Source: an uncultured Clostridia bacterium
Lineage (GTDB): Bacteria; Bacillota; Clostridia; Peptostreptococcales; Anaerovoracaceae
Length of the DNA: 64,000 nucleotides
Assembly: GCA_938046095.1 (NCBI GenBank)
Contig: CALIXS010000013.1
Coordinates: forward strand, 62,001-126,000
Reading direction: 5' to 3'
Below are positions 51,806 to 60,713 of the stretch, piece after piece. Under the pieces are notes generated by a model that was not told the origin of the DNA, did no database searches, and saw nothing but the letters and a program-made list of their open reading frames with translations. How positions within the stretch are numbered: the first letter of the stretch is position 1; every line of letters begins with the position of its first letter. The position numbers and the translations under genes were made by a program.

Positions 51806-52915
51806 ATGGCAGTAAAAAAGGACGGTAAACCGGATATATCCGAAAAAGAAAAGGCGCTTGAGGCTGCACTCAACCAGATTCAGAAGCAGTTCGGTCAGGG
51901 CGCAATAATGAAGATGGGCGAAGGGCTCGGCATTCAGGATCTCGATGTTATTCCGACGGGCTCCATAAGCCTCGACCTTGCGACGGGCGTCGGAGGCGTG
52001 CCGAAAGGGAGAATAATCGAGGTCTACGGACCTGAATCCTCCGGTAAAACAACGCTCACGCTGCATATAGTTGCAGAAGCGCAGAAGAAGGGCGGCAAGG
52101 CCGCATTCATCGATGCCGAGCATGCGCTCGACCCCGTATATGCCAAGAACCTCGGCGTGTGCGTCGACGAGCTTCTCGTTTCACAGCCGGATACGGGCGA
52201 GCAGGCGCTCGAGATATGCGATATGCTTGCCAGGAGCGGTGCTCTCGATGTTATAGTTGTGGACTCTGTCGCCGCCCTCGTACCGAAAGCGGAGATTCAG
52301 GGCGATATCGGAGATGCTCATGTAGGGCTTCAGGCAAGGCTTATGTCGCAGGCTCTGCGCAAACTCGCCGGAACGGTAAGCAGATCCAATACGTGCATAA
52401 TCTTTATCAATCAGCTCAGGGAGAAGGTCGGCGTTATGTTCGGCAATCCGGAGACGACGACCGGAGGCAGGGCTCTCAAATTCTATGCAACTATGAGATT
52501 TGATGTCAGGCGCCTCGAGACCATAAAAAAAGGCGACAATATGCTCGGTAACCGTACAAGGGTAAAGATCGTCAAGAACAAGGTGGCGCCGCCGTTCAAG
52601 AAAGCCGAATTTGACATCATGTACGGTGAGGGGATTTCCAGAGCCGGAGATGTGCTCGACTGCGCTGCGGAAGCGGACATACTCGAAAAATCCGGCTCGT
52701 GGTACAGCTATAACGGCGAAAGGATCGGTCAGGGACGTGAGAACGTCAAGCAATACATCGATGAACATCCTCAGCTTATGGCGGAACTCGAGCAAAAGCT
52801 GCTCACGAGACTTCACGACGAACAAAGTACGGTGGGCGGCTCGCCGGAAATAGATGACGATGCTCCGACACCGGAAATGAGAGTTGACGAGGACGGAGTC
52901 ATAATCGACGACTGA
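51806..52915 (+). CDS. recA: Recombinase RecA
   Basis: A 369-residue recombinase. Walker A is GPESSGKTTLTLH, Walker B VIVVDSVAAL, and the DNA-binding loops follow (L1 near GDAHVGLQARLMSQ, L2 near NPETTTGGRALKFYA). The acidic C-terminus DDDAPTPEMRVDEDGVIIDD-like tail is normal. ATG 51806 has CGGAGGG upstream; an in-frame ATG at 51785 lies inside the LexA box region and is unlikely. DNA damage control is indicated by the LexA box. Confidence 0.98.
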   Translation: MAVKKDGKPDISEKEKALEAALNQIQKQFGQGAIMKMGEGLGIQDLDVIPTGSISLDLATGVGGVPKGRIIEVYGPESSGKTTLTLHIVAEAQKKGGKAAFIDAEHALDPVYAKNLGVCVDELLVSQPDTGEQALEICDMLARSGALDVIVVDSVAALVPKAEIQGDIGDAHVGLQARLMSQALRKLAGTVSRSNTCIIFINQLREKVGVMFGNPETTTGGRALKFYATMRFDVRRLETIKKGDNMLGNRTRVKIVKNKVAPPFKKAEFDIMYGEGISRAGDVLDCAAEADILEKSGSWYSYNGERIGQGRENVKQYIDEHPQLMAELEQKLLTRLHDEQSTVGGSPEIDDDAPTPEMRVDEDGVIIDD

Positions 52916-53060
52916 TTACTGCAATATCTTTTATATTATATCATTTTTTATAATGTAAATATTTTCGATAATTCGCATTTTTGTATAAGTCAGTCTTGAA
53001 ACCGGAACTTACTCTGCAAATTATCTGTAAAAAAATCGTCAATACTGTCAATACTTAAGT

Positions 53061-53089
53061 TTGACATTTCAATGTATGCGTGGTATCAT
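53061..53089 (+). promoter_or_regulatory. Strong promoter of rplU operon
   Basis: TTGACA (53061-53066), 17 bases, TATCAT (53084-53089), with TGG immediately before the -10. Transcription should begin near 53096. Confidence 0.85.
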
Positions 53090-53095
53090 AGCTTG

Positions 53096-53177
53096 GTTAG
53101 ACCGCTCGGTATGGGCTCCTAAATTCGCCAATATGGCGATGCCCGGAGAAGGCGAGGCTGGATAGAGGAGGTACATT
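53096..53177 (+). promoter_or_regulatory. Structured leader of rplU (L21 leader candidate)
   Basis: The ~85-base untranslated leader folds into an outer GGGCTCC/GGAG pairing that encloses a CGCCA-ATA-TGGCG hairpin (near 53128-53141). Firmicutes rplU genes carry a known L21 leader for autogenous control; position fits, but I cannot confirm the consensus by eye. Confidence 0.5.
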
Positions 53178-53182
53178 TAATC

Positions 53183-53683
53183 ATGTATGCAATTGTAGAA
53201 ACAGGCGGCAAGCAGTATAAAGTCACGGAAGGTGACCTAATCAGAGTTGAGAAACTCGCTGCTGAAGCCGGTGAAAAGGTAGAGCTCGACAAGGTGCTCG
53301 TGCTCGGTGAGGGTGCCGACATCAAGGTAGGAACTCCGTATATAGAGGGGGCAAAGGTCGTCGGAGAGGTAGTCGAGAACGGAAAAGGGCAGAAGGTGAT
53401 CATCTTCAAGTACAAGGCTAAAAAGGATTACAGAAAGAAGCAGGGTCACAGACAGCCTTATACGATGATAAAGATTGAGTCGCTCGGCGGCGGCAGTGCT
53501 CCAAAGGCGCCGAAAGCTGCCGGGTCGGAACCGAAAGCCGGGGCGGTGCCTGAAGCGAAGAAGATATCGGCTTCCATGAAGAAAGATGAGCTCATCGCAT
53601 ATGCCGATAAAAACGGCATCAAAGTGGATCCGAAGTCCACAAAAGCAGAGATCATCGAGACAATCGAAGCCGCAACAAAGTAA
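53183..53683 (+). CDS. rplU: 50S ribosomal protein L21 with C-terminal extension
   Basis: A 166-residue protein. Residues 1-102 are a complete L21 (MYAIVETGGKQYKV, KVIIFKYKAKKDYRKKQGHR), whose usual length is ~103. An Ala/Pro/Lys-rich linker (about 103-128) and a ~36-residue helical unit (KKDELIAYADKNGIKV, then STKAEIIETIE) follow, resembling a SAP/Rho-N-like nucleic-acid-binding motif. The extension is in frame without a stop codon. AGAGGAGG precedes the ATG. Between rplU and rpmA most Firmicutes carry the Prp protease gene, which is absent here. Confidence 0.96.
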   Translation: MYAIVETGGKQYKVTEGDLIRVEKLAAEAGEKVELDKVLVLGEGADIKVGTPYIEGAKVVGEVVENGKGQKVIIFKYKAKKDYRKKQGHRQPYTMIKIESLGGGSAPKAPKAAGSEPKAGAVPEAKKISASMKKDELIAYADKNGIKVDPKSTKAEIIETIEAATK

Positions 53684-53714
53684 TCAGGTTTGACAGACAG
53701 GGAGGTGTCTTTAC

Positions 53715-53975
53715 ATGGCAAGTAAAAAAGGTGTAGGTAGCTCCAAAAACGGCCGCGAATCCGAATCCAAACGACTTGGAGTCAAAATCGGTGACGGACA
53801 GTTTGTAAGCGCCGGCAGCATCCTTGTTAGACAGAGAGGAACCAAGTTCCATCCGGGCAACAATGTCGGGATCGGCGGAGATGATACTCTGTTTGCAAAG
53901 ATCGACGGTAATGTCAAATTCGAGAGATATGACAAGACCAGAAAACAGGTCAGCGTTTATTCAAAAGAAGCTTAA
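53715..53975 (+). CDS. rpmA: 50S ribosomal protein L27, no cleavable extension
   Basis: An 86-residue L27 beginning MASKKGVGSSKNGRESESKR, the mature form seen in proteobacteria. In most Firmicutes L27 starts with a ~9-residue extension ending in a FF-type site that Prp must remove. Here GGGAGGTG lies nine bases before the ATG, so a longer start is excluded. It follows rplU by 31 bases. Confidence 0.97.
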   Translation: MASKKGVGSSKNGRESESKRLGVKIGDGQFVSAGSILVRQRGTKFHPGNNVGIGGDDTLFAKIDGNVKFERYDKTRKQVSVYSKEA

Positions 53976-53982
53976 CTGTGAG

Positions 53983-54012
53983 GCCTCAGGATACTGAGGC
54001 TTCTTTCTTTAG
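53983..54012 (+). terminator. Terminator after rpmA
   Basis: GCCTCAG (53983-53989) and CTGAGGC (53994-54000) form a perfect stem with a GATA loop, followed by TTCTTTCTTT. It would limit, perhaps not abolish, read-through into obgE. Confidence 0.8.
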
Positions 54013-54041
54013 TATGCGCATTTTGAGCACGGAGGTTTTCT

Positions 54042-55340
54042 ATGCTTGTCGATAAAGCAAAAATAACGATAGTTTCAGGCAAAGGCGGCAACGGAAGCGT
54101 AAGCTTCAGGCGTGAGCCTTTTGTTCCCGAGGGAGGCCCGGACGGCGGCGACGGCGGCGACGGCGGCAATGTTATTATCAGGGCTGACTGCAATCTCAGA
54201 ACCCTTATGGACTTCAAATATAAAAAAAAATACGTAGCCGAAAACGGGCAGGACGGTATGAAGAAAAAGTGCTACGGTAAACGAGGAAGCGATCTCATAA
54301 TAAAAGTTCCGGTTGGAACTTTGGTTTTCGATGCGGAAAGCGGACGGCTCATGCGCGATCTCAAGGATAACGGCGAGTCGTTTATTGCCGCTAAGGGCGG
54401 CAAGGGCGGCAAGGGCAACGTTCATTTTAAGAATTCGGTCAGGCAGGCGCCGAACTTTGCCGAGGCGGGAGGCTCCGCGAAGGAAAGAGATATAATACTG
54501 GAGCTGAAAATGATTGCGGACGTCGGTCTCGTAGGCTTTCCGAATGTCGGGAAATCATCTTTGCTCGCCGTTGCGACAAATGCCAGACCTAAGATCGAAA
54601 ACTACCATTTTACGACAATCGACCCTAATCTCGGCGTCGTATTGCTTGATGACAGTGAATTCATAATGGCGGATATCGCGGGCATAATAGAAGGCGCCCA
54701 TCAGGGATCGGGTCTCGGATTCAGGTTTCTCAAGCACATAGAGAGGACCAAGGTTCTTATACACGTAGTGGATGTATCGGGCTGCGAGGGAAGAGATCCC
54801 AAGGATGATTTCGATAAGATAAACGACGAGCTGCTCAAATACGATCCGAAGGTTGCGGCAAAACCTATGATAGTTGCGGCAAACAAGATAGATCTTATAG
54901 ATGAGAGCTCGCCGGAATTCGCGGACTTCAAGGCGTATATCGAAGCAAAGGGGCTTGAGGTCTATCCTATATCGGCTCCTCTCGGTCTGGGTGTGAAAAG
55001 TCTCATGTATGCAGCAGCCCGAAAGCTTGAGGAAGAAAGGCTCAAACCCGCATCTGAAGAAGAATATGAATACTTCGATTTTGATACCGACAATACGCCT
55101 GATGCCGATTACAGAATCGTAAACGTTAAAAAAGAGGGAAGTGATACTTTTGTCCTTTCGGGCAAACAGCTTCAGAAGATTTTTGATTCGACGAATTTTA
55201 ACGATATGGGGTCGCTCAGATATTTGTATAAATACATAGAAAAGAGCGGTGCCGTCAAAAAAATGATCTCGATGGGGCTTGAAGAAGGGGATATTGTCAG
55301 GATCGACGATTTTGAATTTGAATACTACGACGAATATTGA
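54042..55340 (+). CDS. obgE: Ribosome-associated GTPase Obg
   Basis: A 432-residue GTPase needed for 50S assembly. The glycine-rich Obg fold (about 1-158) has GGKGGNGSVSFRRE, the G domain (about 159-330) has GFPNVGKSS, TTIDPN, DIAGIIEGA and NKID, and a C-terminal OCT domain (about 350-432) is present as in other Firmicutes. GGAGG precedes the ATG. The downstream fused HD/radical-SAM gene begins one base after its stop. Confidence 0.97.
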   Translation: MLVDKAKITIVSGKGGNGSVSFRREPFVPEGGPDGGDGGDGGNVIIRADCNLRTLMDFKYKKKYVAENGQDGMKKKCYGKRGSDLIIKVPVGTLVFDAESGRLMRDLKDNGESFIAAKGGKGGKGNVHFKNSVRQAPNFAEAGGSAKERDIILELKMIADVGLVGFPNVGKSSLLAVATNARPKIENYHFTTIDPNLGVVLLDDSEFIMADIAGIIEGAHQGSGLGFRFLKHIERTKVLIHVVDVSGCEGRDPKDDFDKINDELLKYDPKVAAKPMIVAANKIDLIDESSPEFADFKAYIEAKGLEVYPISAPLGLGVKSLMYAAARKLEEERLKPASEEEYEYFDFDTDNTPDADYRIVNVKKEGSDTFVLSGKQLQKIFDSTNFNDMGSLRYLYKYIEKSGAVKKMISMGLEEGDIVRIDDFEFEYYDEY

Positions 55341-55341
55341 C

Positions 55342-57702
55342 ATGGAGCTTTTAACAAAAAAACAGTGTGAGAATTTATATAAAAAATATGATACTCCGGC
55401 TCACGTGATCAGGCACTGCATCGCCGTGGGAGACACCGGAGCGCGAATCGCGCAGGAGCTCAACGCCAAAGGACTTAATCTCGACGTCGAGCTTATTCGC
55501 GTGTCCGGATATGTACATGACGTGATGAGAACGCGTGAACATCACGGCGAAATGGCGGCCGAGATGCTTGAGCGGATCGGACATACTAAAGAAGCCGACG
55601 TAGTAAGAGATCACATGCATTACGATTTCGGCGACGGCTGCAATCCGACAGAAACGGACATAATGTGCCTTGCAGACAGACTTGTAAAGGAAGACGAATA
55701 TGTAGGGATCGACAAAAGAATAGACTATCTGATAAACAAGCCCGGCAGATCCGCCGAGCGTACGAATAGGCTGCTGCTGAAAAAGGAAGAAACAGTACGG
55801 TTCATGTCGGCGCTTGAAAGCCGCCTCGGACAAAGTATCGACAGCATCTTTTTCGGAAGCGATATAATAAGCCGTAAGTTAGGTGCCATACTGAATCGTG
55901 TAGAAAAACCCGGGAGATATATAGGTTCGGAACTCGGCATGTGCGAAAAGGATCCCGACGGCAGGCTTCGATTCGCCTTTGCTTTTCCCGACCTATATGA
56001 GATAGGCATGTCGTATATGGGTCTTCAGATATTATATAATCTGATAAATAAACATGAAGAGTTTTATTGTGAACGAGTATTTGAACCTGCTCCCGACATG
56101 GCCCGCCTTATGCGCTCCGAGAAGCTTCCGCTATTTACTCTCGAAACAAAGACGGCTGTGCACAGTATGGATGTTCTCGGGTTTACTCTTCAATACGAGA
56201 TGTCCTTTACGAATATAGCGGACATTCTCGACCTTGCTGGGATACCGCTAATGTCGAAGGACAGGACGGAAAACTTTCCTTTAGTTATTGCAGGAGGTCC
56301 GTGTGCATATCAGCCCGAGCCGCTTGCCGATATGATCGATGTTTTTTTGATCGGTGACGGCGAGGCGCTGCTTCCGGCTTTTTTGAAGCGCGTTGCGGAC
56401 GCTAAGGCCGCCGGGATCGATAAAGTATCCTTTCTCAAGGACATATGTGCGATGACAGGCATATATGTACCGTCATTTTATGAGCCCGTGTACAATGATG
56501 ACGGTACACTCAGCCGCTACCGCAGACTTTTTGACGGGGCGCCGGAAAAGACGGAGCGTGCAGTTCTCGACTCGATAGAGGATGTCGATTTTCCGACAGA
56601 GCTTATGATTCCGTACATAGAAACGGTTCATGACAGAGCCGTTGTCGAGATGTTCAGAGGATGCACCCGCGGATGCAGATTCTGCCAAGCGGGCATGATA
56701 TACCGCCCGGTGCGTGAAAGAAAGCCCGAAACAATAAAAAAATTAGCGGGAGATCAGCTTAAAAGTACGGGATATGACGAACTGTCGCTGCTTTCGCTTT
56801 CTACAAGCGATTATTCACGGTTTGAAGAGCTTACAACGGCTCTGATGAAAGATTGCGCCGCCGAAAATGTTGCGTTGTCGTTGCCTTCGCTCAGGCTCGA
56901 CACATTTTCCTTCAATGTCCTGAACGAGATCCAAAAGTACAGGAAATCGGGTCTGACGTTTGCCCCGGAGGCGGGCACGCAAAGGCTCAGAGATGTTATA
57001 AACAAAGGAATTACGGAAAAGGATATCTTTTCTGCCGTAAGACAGGCGATCGAACTCGGATGGAATCGCATAAAATTTTATTTTATGATCGGATTGCCTA
57101 CAGAGAAGTACGAGGATCTCGACGGGATAGCTTCCATAGCATCCAGATGCATGGAGATTTTTCGCGCGTCGGGGCGCGGCGGAAGATTTAATATAAACGT
57201 AAGTGTATCAAATTTCGTTCCAAAAGCGCATACGCCGTTTCAATGGGCGCCGCAGGACAGCGCCGAGGTCTTCAGGGCAAAGCACGATTACCTGAAGTCA
57301 AAGCTGCGCATCAGGGGAGTGACGTTCAGTTATCACGATGATTTTGTGAGTGTGCTCGAGGCTTTGATTGCGAGGGGCGACAGAAGATTGGGGAATCTGA
57401 TCGTTACTGCGTACAAAAATGGCTGTCTGTTAGACAGCTGGGCGGAATACTTTGACAGGGCAAAATGGGAGAGGTCGATAGAAGAATGCGGTATCGACGT
57501 TCCGTTTTATGCATCGAGGGAACGCACTGCCGACGAATTTTTGCCGTGGGACATAATCGACAGCTCTGTTAAAACAGAATATCTGAAAGCCGAATACGAC
57601 AAGGCGCTGCATGAGACGACTACGCACGACTGCCGCTTCGGCTGTACGGGGTGCGGTATAAACAGGCGTACTAAATGCGCCCTCGGAGGTATATATGAGT
57701 AG
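55342..57702 (+). CDS. HD-domain / radical-SAM fusion protein (TIGR03960-like)
   Basis: A 786-residue protein. Residues about 1-165 form an HD phosphohydrolase-like domain (H25, H59-D60 in GYVHD, HH67-68), of the kind found in yqeK-like or MobA-associated HD proteins. From about 185 it matches the uncharacterised B12-binding radical SAM family: RVEKPGRYIG, AFPDLYEIGMSYMGLQILY, the iron-sulfur motif C-x3-C-x2-C in RGCTRGCRFCQAG, and a Cys-rich end RFGCTGCGINRRTKC. These proteins normally begin at the radical SAM part, so the HD unit is an added fusion; the frame is continuous. No clear ribosome binding site lies before ATG 55342; it is probably coupled to obgE. Confidence 0.9.
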   Translation: MELLTKKQCENLYKKYDTPAHVIRHCIAVGDTGARIAQELNAKGLNLDVELIRVSGYVHDVMRTREHHGEMAAEMLERIGHTKEADVVRDHMHYDFGDGCNPTETDIMCLADRLVKEDEYVGIDKRIDYLINKPGRSAERTNRLLLKKEETVRFMSALESRLGQSIDSIFFGSDIISRKLGAILNRVEKPGRYIGSELGMCEKDPDGRLRFAFAFPDLYEIGMSYMGLQILYNLINKHEEFYCERVFEPAPDMARLMRSEKLPLFTLETKTAVHSMDVLGFTLQYEMSFTNIADILDLAGIPLMSKDRTENFPLVIAGGPCAYQPEPLADMIDVFLIGDGEALLPAFLKRVADAKAAGIDKVSFLKDICAMTGIYVPSFYEPVYNDDGTLSRYRRLFDGAPEKTERAVLDSIEDVDFPTELMIPYIETVHDRAVVEMFRGCTRGCRFCQAGMIYRPVRERKPETIKKLAGDQLKSTGYDELSLLSLSTSDYSRFEELTTALMKDCAAENVALSLPSLRLDTFSFNVLNEIQKYRKSGLTFAPEAGTQRLRDVINKGITEKDIFSAVRQAIELGWNRIKFYFMIGLPTEKYEDLDGIASIASRCMEIFRASGRGGRFNINVSVSNFVPKAHTPFQWAPQDSAEVFRAKHDYLKSKLRIRGVTFSYHDDFVSVLEALIARGDRRLGNLIVTAYKNGCLLDSWAEYFDRAKWERSIEECGIDVPFYASRERTADEFLPWDIIDSSVKTEYLKAEYDKALHETTTHDCRFGCTGCGINRRTKCALGGIYE

Positions 57703-58402
57703 ATACGTTCTGACATTCAAAAAAGAAGGCTACATCGTATATACATCCCACCTCGATATGCTGAGGCTCTTTAAGAGGGCATTCAGGCGTGTCGGAATGC
57801 CGCTCGAATATTCCCGGGGATTCAACCCTCATCCGAAAATGAGCTTCGCACAGCCGCTTTCTCTGGGATTTGCCGGCCTTGACGAGCAGCTCGAATTCTT
57901 TACCGAAAAAGATATAAACTGTGCGGAGATGACGTCGAGTATAAACGGGACGATACCGGGCGGTCTTTCGGTTACAGATATCAGGTTATTGAACATAAAA
58001 GAAAAAAGTCTTGCCGGTCTCGTAACGGGAGCTGTTTATACGGTAGTTCTTCCCGTATCATACGATTCTGCGGCGGAAGAAATCCGAGGATATATAAACG
58101 ATTACCTCTCACGTGATCGCATAGCGGCATATAAGCAGCAAAAAAAGACAAAAAAACAAATTGAAATCGATATAAGGAGCAAAATAAGAGATATCAGACT
58201 CGCCGACTCGGCCGGCGATGTAGCTTTGATTATGGAACTCGATCAGGGCAGCTCGTCAAACCTTAATCCCGAACTCGTCACGGACACATTTTTGGAAGCG
58301 TATGTTAACTCCATAAAAAAATACGAGGTATCGGTAACGAGAAATTACCTTATTTACGACGCTTGTATTCCCCAAACGATAGGCTTACACTCTGATAAAT
58401 GA
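57695..58402 (+). CDS. DUF2344 radical-SAM-linked protein (TIGR03936-like)
   Basis: A 235-residue protein whose N-terminus (YVLTFKKEGYIVYTSHLDMLRLFKRAFRR and YSRGFNPHPKMSFAQPLSLG) is that of the DUF2344 family, which almost always accompanies or is fused to the radical SAM protein encoded upstream. It overlaps that gene by eight bases, with CGGAGG before the ATG, so the two are translated together. The joint function is unknown; position among rplU, rpmA and obgE suggests ribosome or RNA modification. Confidence 0.9.
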   Translation: MSRYVLTFKKEGYIVYTSHLDMLRLFKRAFRRVGMPLEYSRGFNPHPKMSFAQPLSLGFAGLDEQLEFFTEKDINCAEMTSSINGTIPGGLSVTDIRLLNIKEKSLAGLVTGAVYTVVLPVSYDSAAEEIRGYINDYLSRDRIAAYKQQKKTKKQIEIDIRSKIRDIRLADSAGDVALIMELDQGSSSNLNPELVTDTFLEAYVNSIKKYEVSVTRNYLIYDACIPQTIGLHSDK

Positions 58403-58430
58403 ATTTATCAAAAGGAGGGAGAAACGGTAA

Positions 58431-59099
58431 GTGAAGCTTTTCGGGAAAATAAAGTGCAGCAGACGCAGGATCAGATTGGCGGCTGCGGTTGTTGCTGTTA
58501 TTGTCGCTTTCGTCTTTTTCGGCCTCACTGGCGAAAAGGACAGTGCGATCACTGTAAGATCGGATACCGGATCACGTAAAGAAAAGAATATAGAAACGGG
58601 CAGCGATGAAAGCCGGGCGACAAATGACGCTTCTCAGATCGATGCCGGCAGGCCGGACAGCGTGCAAAACACATCGGAAGCCAAAATAACCGTTGATATA
58701 AGCGGACAGGTCGCCATTCCCGGCGTATACACTCTTGAAGCCGGCGCGAGGCTTGCCGATCTCTGTGAAGCGGCGGGCGGGCTGACATCCTCCGCCGATC
58801 TCGACGCAATTAACAGGGCTGGGATTCTTACGGACGGACAGAAGGTTTACATACCCGAGCAGGGTGAGAACTTATCTACCTCGCCGTCCGATGCCGGAGT
58901 CGCGCCGGGACTTGTCAATATAAACACGGCGAATATAGATGAACTTCAGAGAATACCCGGTGTCGGCCCTGTCACCGCATCGAGGATAATTGAATACAGA
59001 GATGAGTACGGAGGCTTCGGCAAGATAGAGGACATAAAAAATGTGAGCGGCATCGGCGAAAAAACATTCCTTAAGATGAAGCCGGCCATATGCGTATGA
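58431..59099 (+). CDS. comEA: Competence protein ComEA
   Basis: A 222-residue membrane-anchored DNA receptor for transformation. An N-terminal helix (about 17-33) and a Ser/Asp-rich spacer precede an SLBB domain (about 85-142, VDISGQVAIPGVYTLEAGARL) and a C-terminal double helix-hairpin-helix (LVNINTANIDELQRIPGVGP and IEDIKNVSGIGEKTF) that binds DNA. The start is GTG 58431 with AAAGGAGGG 12 bases upstream. comEC is not in the window. Confidence 0.95.
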   Translation: MKLFGKIKCSRRRIRLAAAVVAVIVAFVFFGLTGEKDSAITVRSDTGSRKEKNIETGSDESRATNDASQIDAGRPDSVQNTSEAKITVDISGQVAIPGVYTLEAGARLADLCEAAGGLTSSADLDAINRAGILTDGQKVYIPEQGENLSTSPSDAGVAPGLVNINTANIDELQRIPGVGPVTASRIIEYRDEYGGFGKIEDIKNVSGIGEKTFLKMKPAICV

Positions 59100-59147
59100 C
59101 TGTTCGCATTATATTTATGATATAATGTCGGACATGTTTAATAATTA

Positions 59148-59176
59148 TTGAAGCATTATGTTTACTTTGATAAAAT
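59148..59176 (+). promoter_or_regulatory. Promoter of the DUF896 gene
   Basis: TTGAAG (59148-59153), 17 bases, TAAAAT (59171-59176), 20 bases before the ATG. Confidence 0.6.
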
Positions 59177-59195
59177 GATAAAGTCGGTAAGAATT

Positions 59196-59396
59196 ATGAT
59201 AACAAAAGAAAAAATCAACAGAATAAACGAACTCGCAAAAAAAGCGAAGTCTGTCGGGCTGACCGTGGAGGAGGCCGAAGAGCGGGCTCTTCTCAGGCGC
59301 GAATATATTGATGCCTTCAAAGCAGATCTGCGTTCAAAGCTGGAGCGTATCGAATTTGTCGACGAATCTCATGATCACGACGACAGACTTAATTAA
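59196..59396 (+). CDS. DUF896 (YnzC-family) small protein
   Basis: A 66-residue helical-hairpin protein with INRINELAKKAKSVGLTVEE and ERALLRREYIDAFKADLR, the YnzC/DUF896 signature. Bacillus relatives are of similar size (~77 residues); YneA-linked and SOS-linked family members exist, but the function is not settled. ATG 59196 lies shortly after a promoter, with a weak ribosome binding site; upstream in-frame codons overlap the promoter and are not used. Confidence 0.88.
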   Translation: MITKEKINRINELAKKAKSVGLTVEEAEERALLRREYIDAFKADLRSKLERIEFVDESHDHDDRLN

Positions 59397-59472
59397 AATA
59401 TAGAGTAGGATGCCGAATATCTATTATATTAAGTATATCTCGGAAATGGGCCGTTTTTTTTGCCGCCAATGT

Positions 59473-59501
59473 TTGATTAATGTCATTGTTAGGTATATAT
59501 A
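59473..59501 (+). promoter_or_regulatory. Promoter of nifS-iscU
   Basis: TTGATT (59473-59478), 17 bases, TATATA (59496-59501), 38 bases before the nifS ATG. Confidence 0.6.
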
Positions 59502-59539
59502 ACGACGTAAACAGTAAACACCGACAAAGGAGAACATAT

Positions 59540-60712
59540 ATGAGACAGGTATATCTTGATTACTCGGCGACGACACCTGTAAAGGAAGAGGTGCTCAAAG
59601 AGATGCTTCCTTATTTTACCGAAAAATTCGGAAACGCATCGAGCCTTTATACTCCCGGGCTTGAATCAAAAAAAGCGATAGACCGTGCCCGTGATCAGGT
59701 TGCAGGACTGATAGGTGCCGATCCGTCCGAGATTATTTTCACAGGCTGCGGGTCGGAGTCGGACAATTGGGTTCTCGAGGGAGTGGCCGATCAGTATGTC
59801 AAAAAAGGCAACCACATAATCACAACGGCAGAGGAGCATCACGCGGTGCTTCACACTCTCGATTATCTCAAAAAAAAAGGCATAGAGGTGACGTATCTGC
59901 CGATAGACAATGAGGGGAGGCTCAATCCCGAAGATCTCGAAAAGGCTATCACGGATAAAACGATACTCGTCAGCATCATGATGATAAACAACGAGATAGG
60001 TACGCTTCATCCGATCAAGGAGCTTGCGACGATAGCCAGGAAGCACAACGTTCTGTTCCATACGGATGCCGTACAGGCGCTCGGAAACACACATATCGAT
60101 GTAAAGGAAATGGGCATAGATTTTTTATCTATGTCCGCTCATAAGATATACGGGCCTAAGGGTGCCGGTGCGCTGTATATTCGCAAGGGTGTAAGGATAC
60201 CGAGCTTTATACACGGCGGCGCTCAGGAGAACGGCAGAAGAGCCGGAACGGAAAATATCCCGGGTATTGTCGGGTTCGGAAAAGCTGCGGAACTTGCAAA
60301 GGATAATCTCGGGAGTCACATCGCACATTGCAGCGAGCTGAGGGATTACCTCGCCGATAAGATACTGAAAGATATACCTTACGTGATTATCAACGGAGGG
60401 ATGAAGGACAGGCATCCGGGCAACCTCAATGTGACGTTTCAATACATAGAGGGTGAGTCGATACTTCTGCAGCTTGACGCCTGCGGGATATGCGTATCCA
60501 CAGGCTCGGCGTGTTCGTCAAAGTCACTCAAACCGTCTCACGTTCTGACGGCGCTCGGAGTCGGCGATGAACTCGTACACGGTACTATACGGTTTACGGT
60601 CGGTGACTTCACCACGAAGGATGACATAGATTATACGGTAGAATGCCTAAAGAAGGTCGTAATGTGGCTGAGAGATCTCTCGCCGCTCGGACCGGAGAAA
60701 GGATGGAACTGA
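59540..60712 (+). CDS. nifS: Cysteine desulfurase (NifS/IscS type)
   Basis: A 390-residue PLP enzyme taking sulfur from cysteine for Fe-S clusters. It begins RQVYLDYSATTPV; the PLP lysine is in SMSAHKIYGPKG and the catalytic cysteine in STGSACSSKSLKPSHVL. ATG 59540 has AAAGGAG upstream; a longer in-frame TTG lies in the promoter region. iscU follows after one base. An iscR-type repressor gene, often first in such clusters, is absent. Confidence 0.96.
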   Translation: MRQVYLDYSATTPVKEEVLKEMLPYFTEKFGNASSLYTPGLESKKAIDRARDQVAGLIGADPSEIIFTGCGSESDNWVLEGVADQYVKKGNHIITTAEEHHAVLHTLDYLKKKGIEVTYLPIDNEGRLNPEDLEKAITDKTILVSIMMINNEIGTLHPIKELATIARKHNVLFHTDAVQALGNTHIDVKEMGIDFLSMSAHKIYGPKGAGALYIRKGVRIPSFIHGGAQENGRRAGTENIPGIVGFGKAAELAKDNLGSHIAHCSELRDYLADKILKDIPYVIINGGMKDRHPGNLNVTFQYIEGESILLQLDACGICVSTGSACSSKSLKPSHVLTALGVGDELVHGTIRFTVGDFTTKDDIDYTVECLKKVVMWLRDLSPLGPEKGWN

Positions 60713-60713
60713 C

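Noticed and set aside
52916..53060. Small gene or RNA in the AT-rich gap after recA
   Set aside because: No open frame with start signals, no convincing hairpin; only AT-rich sequence before the rplU promoter.
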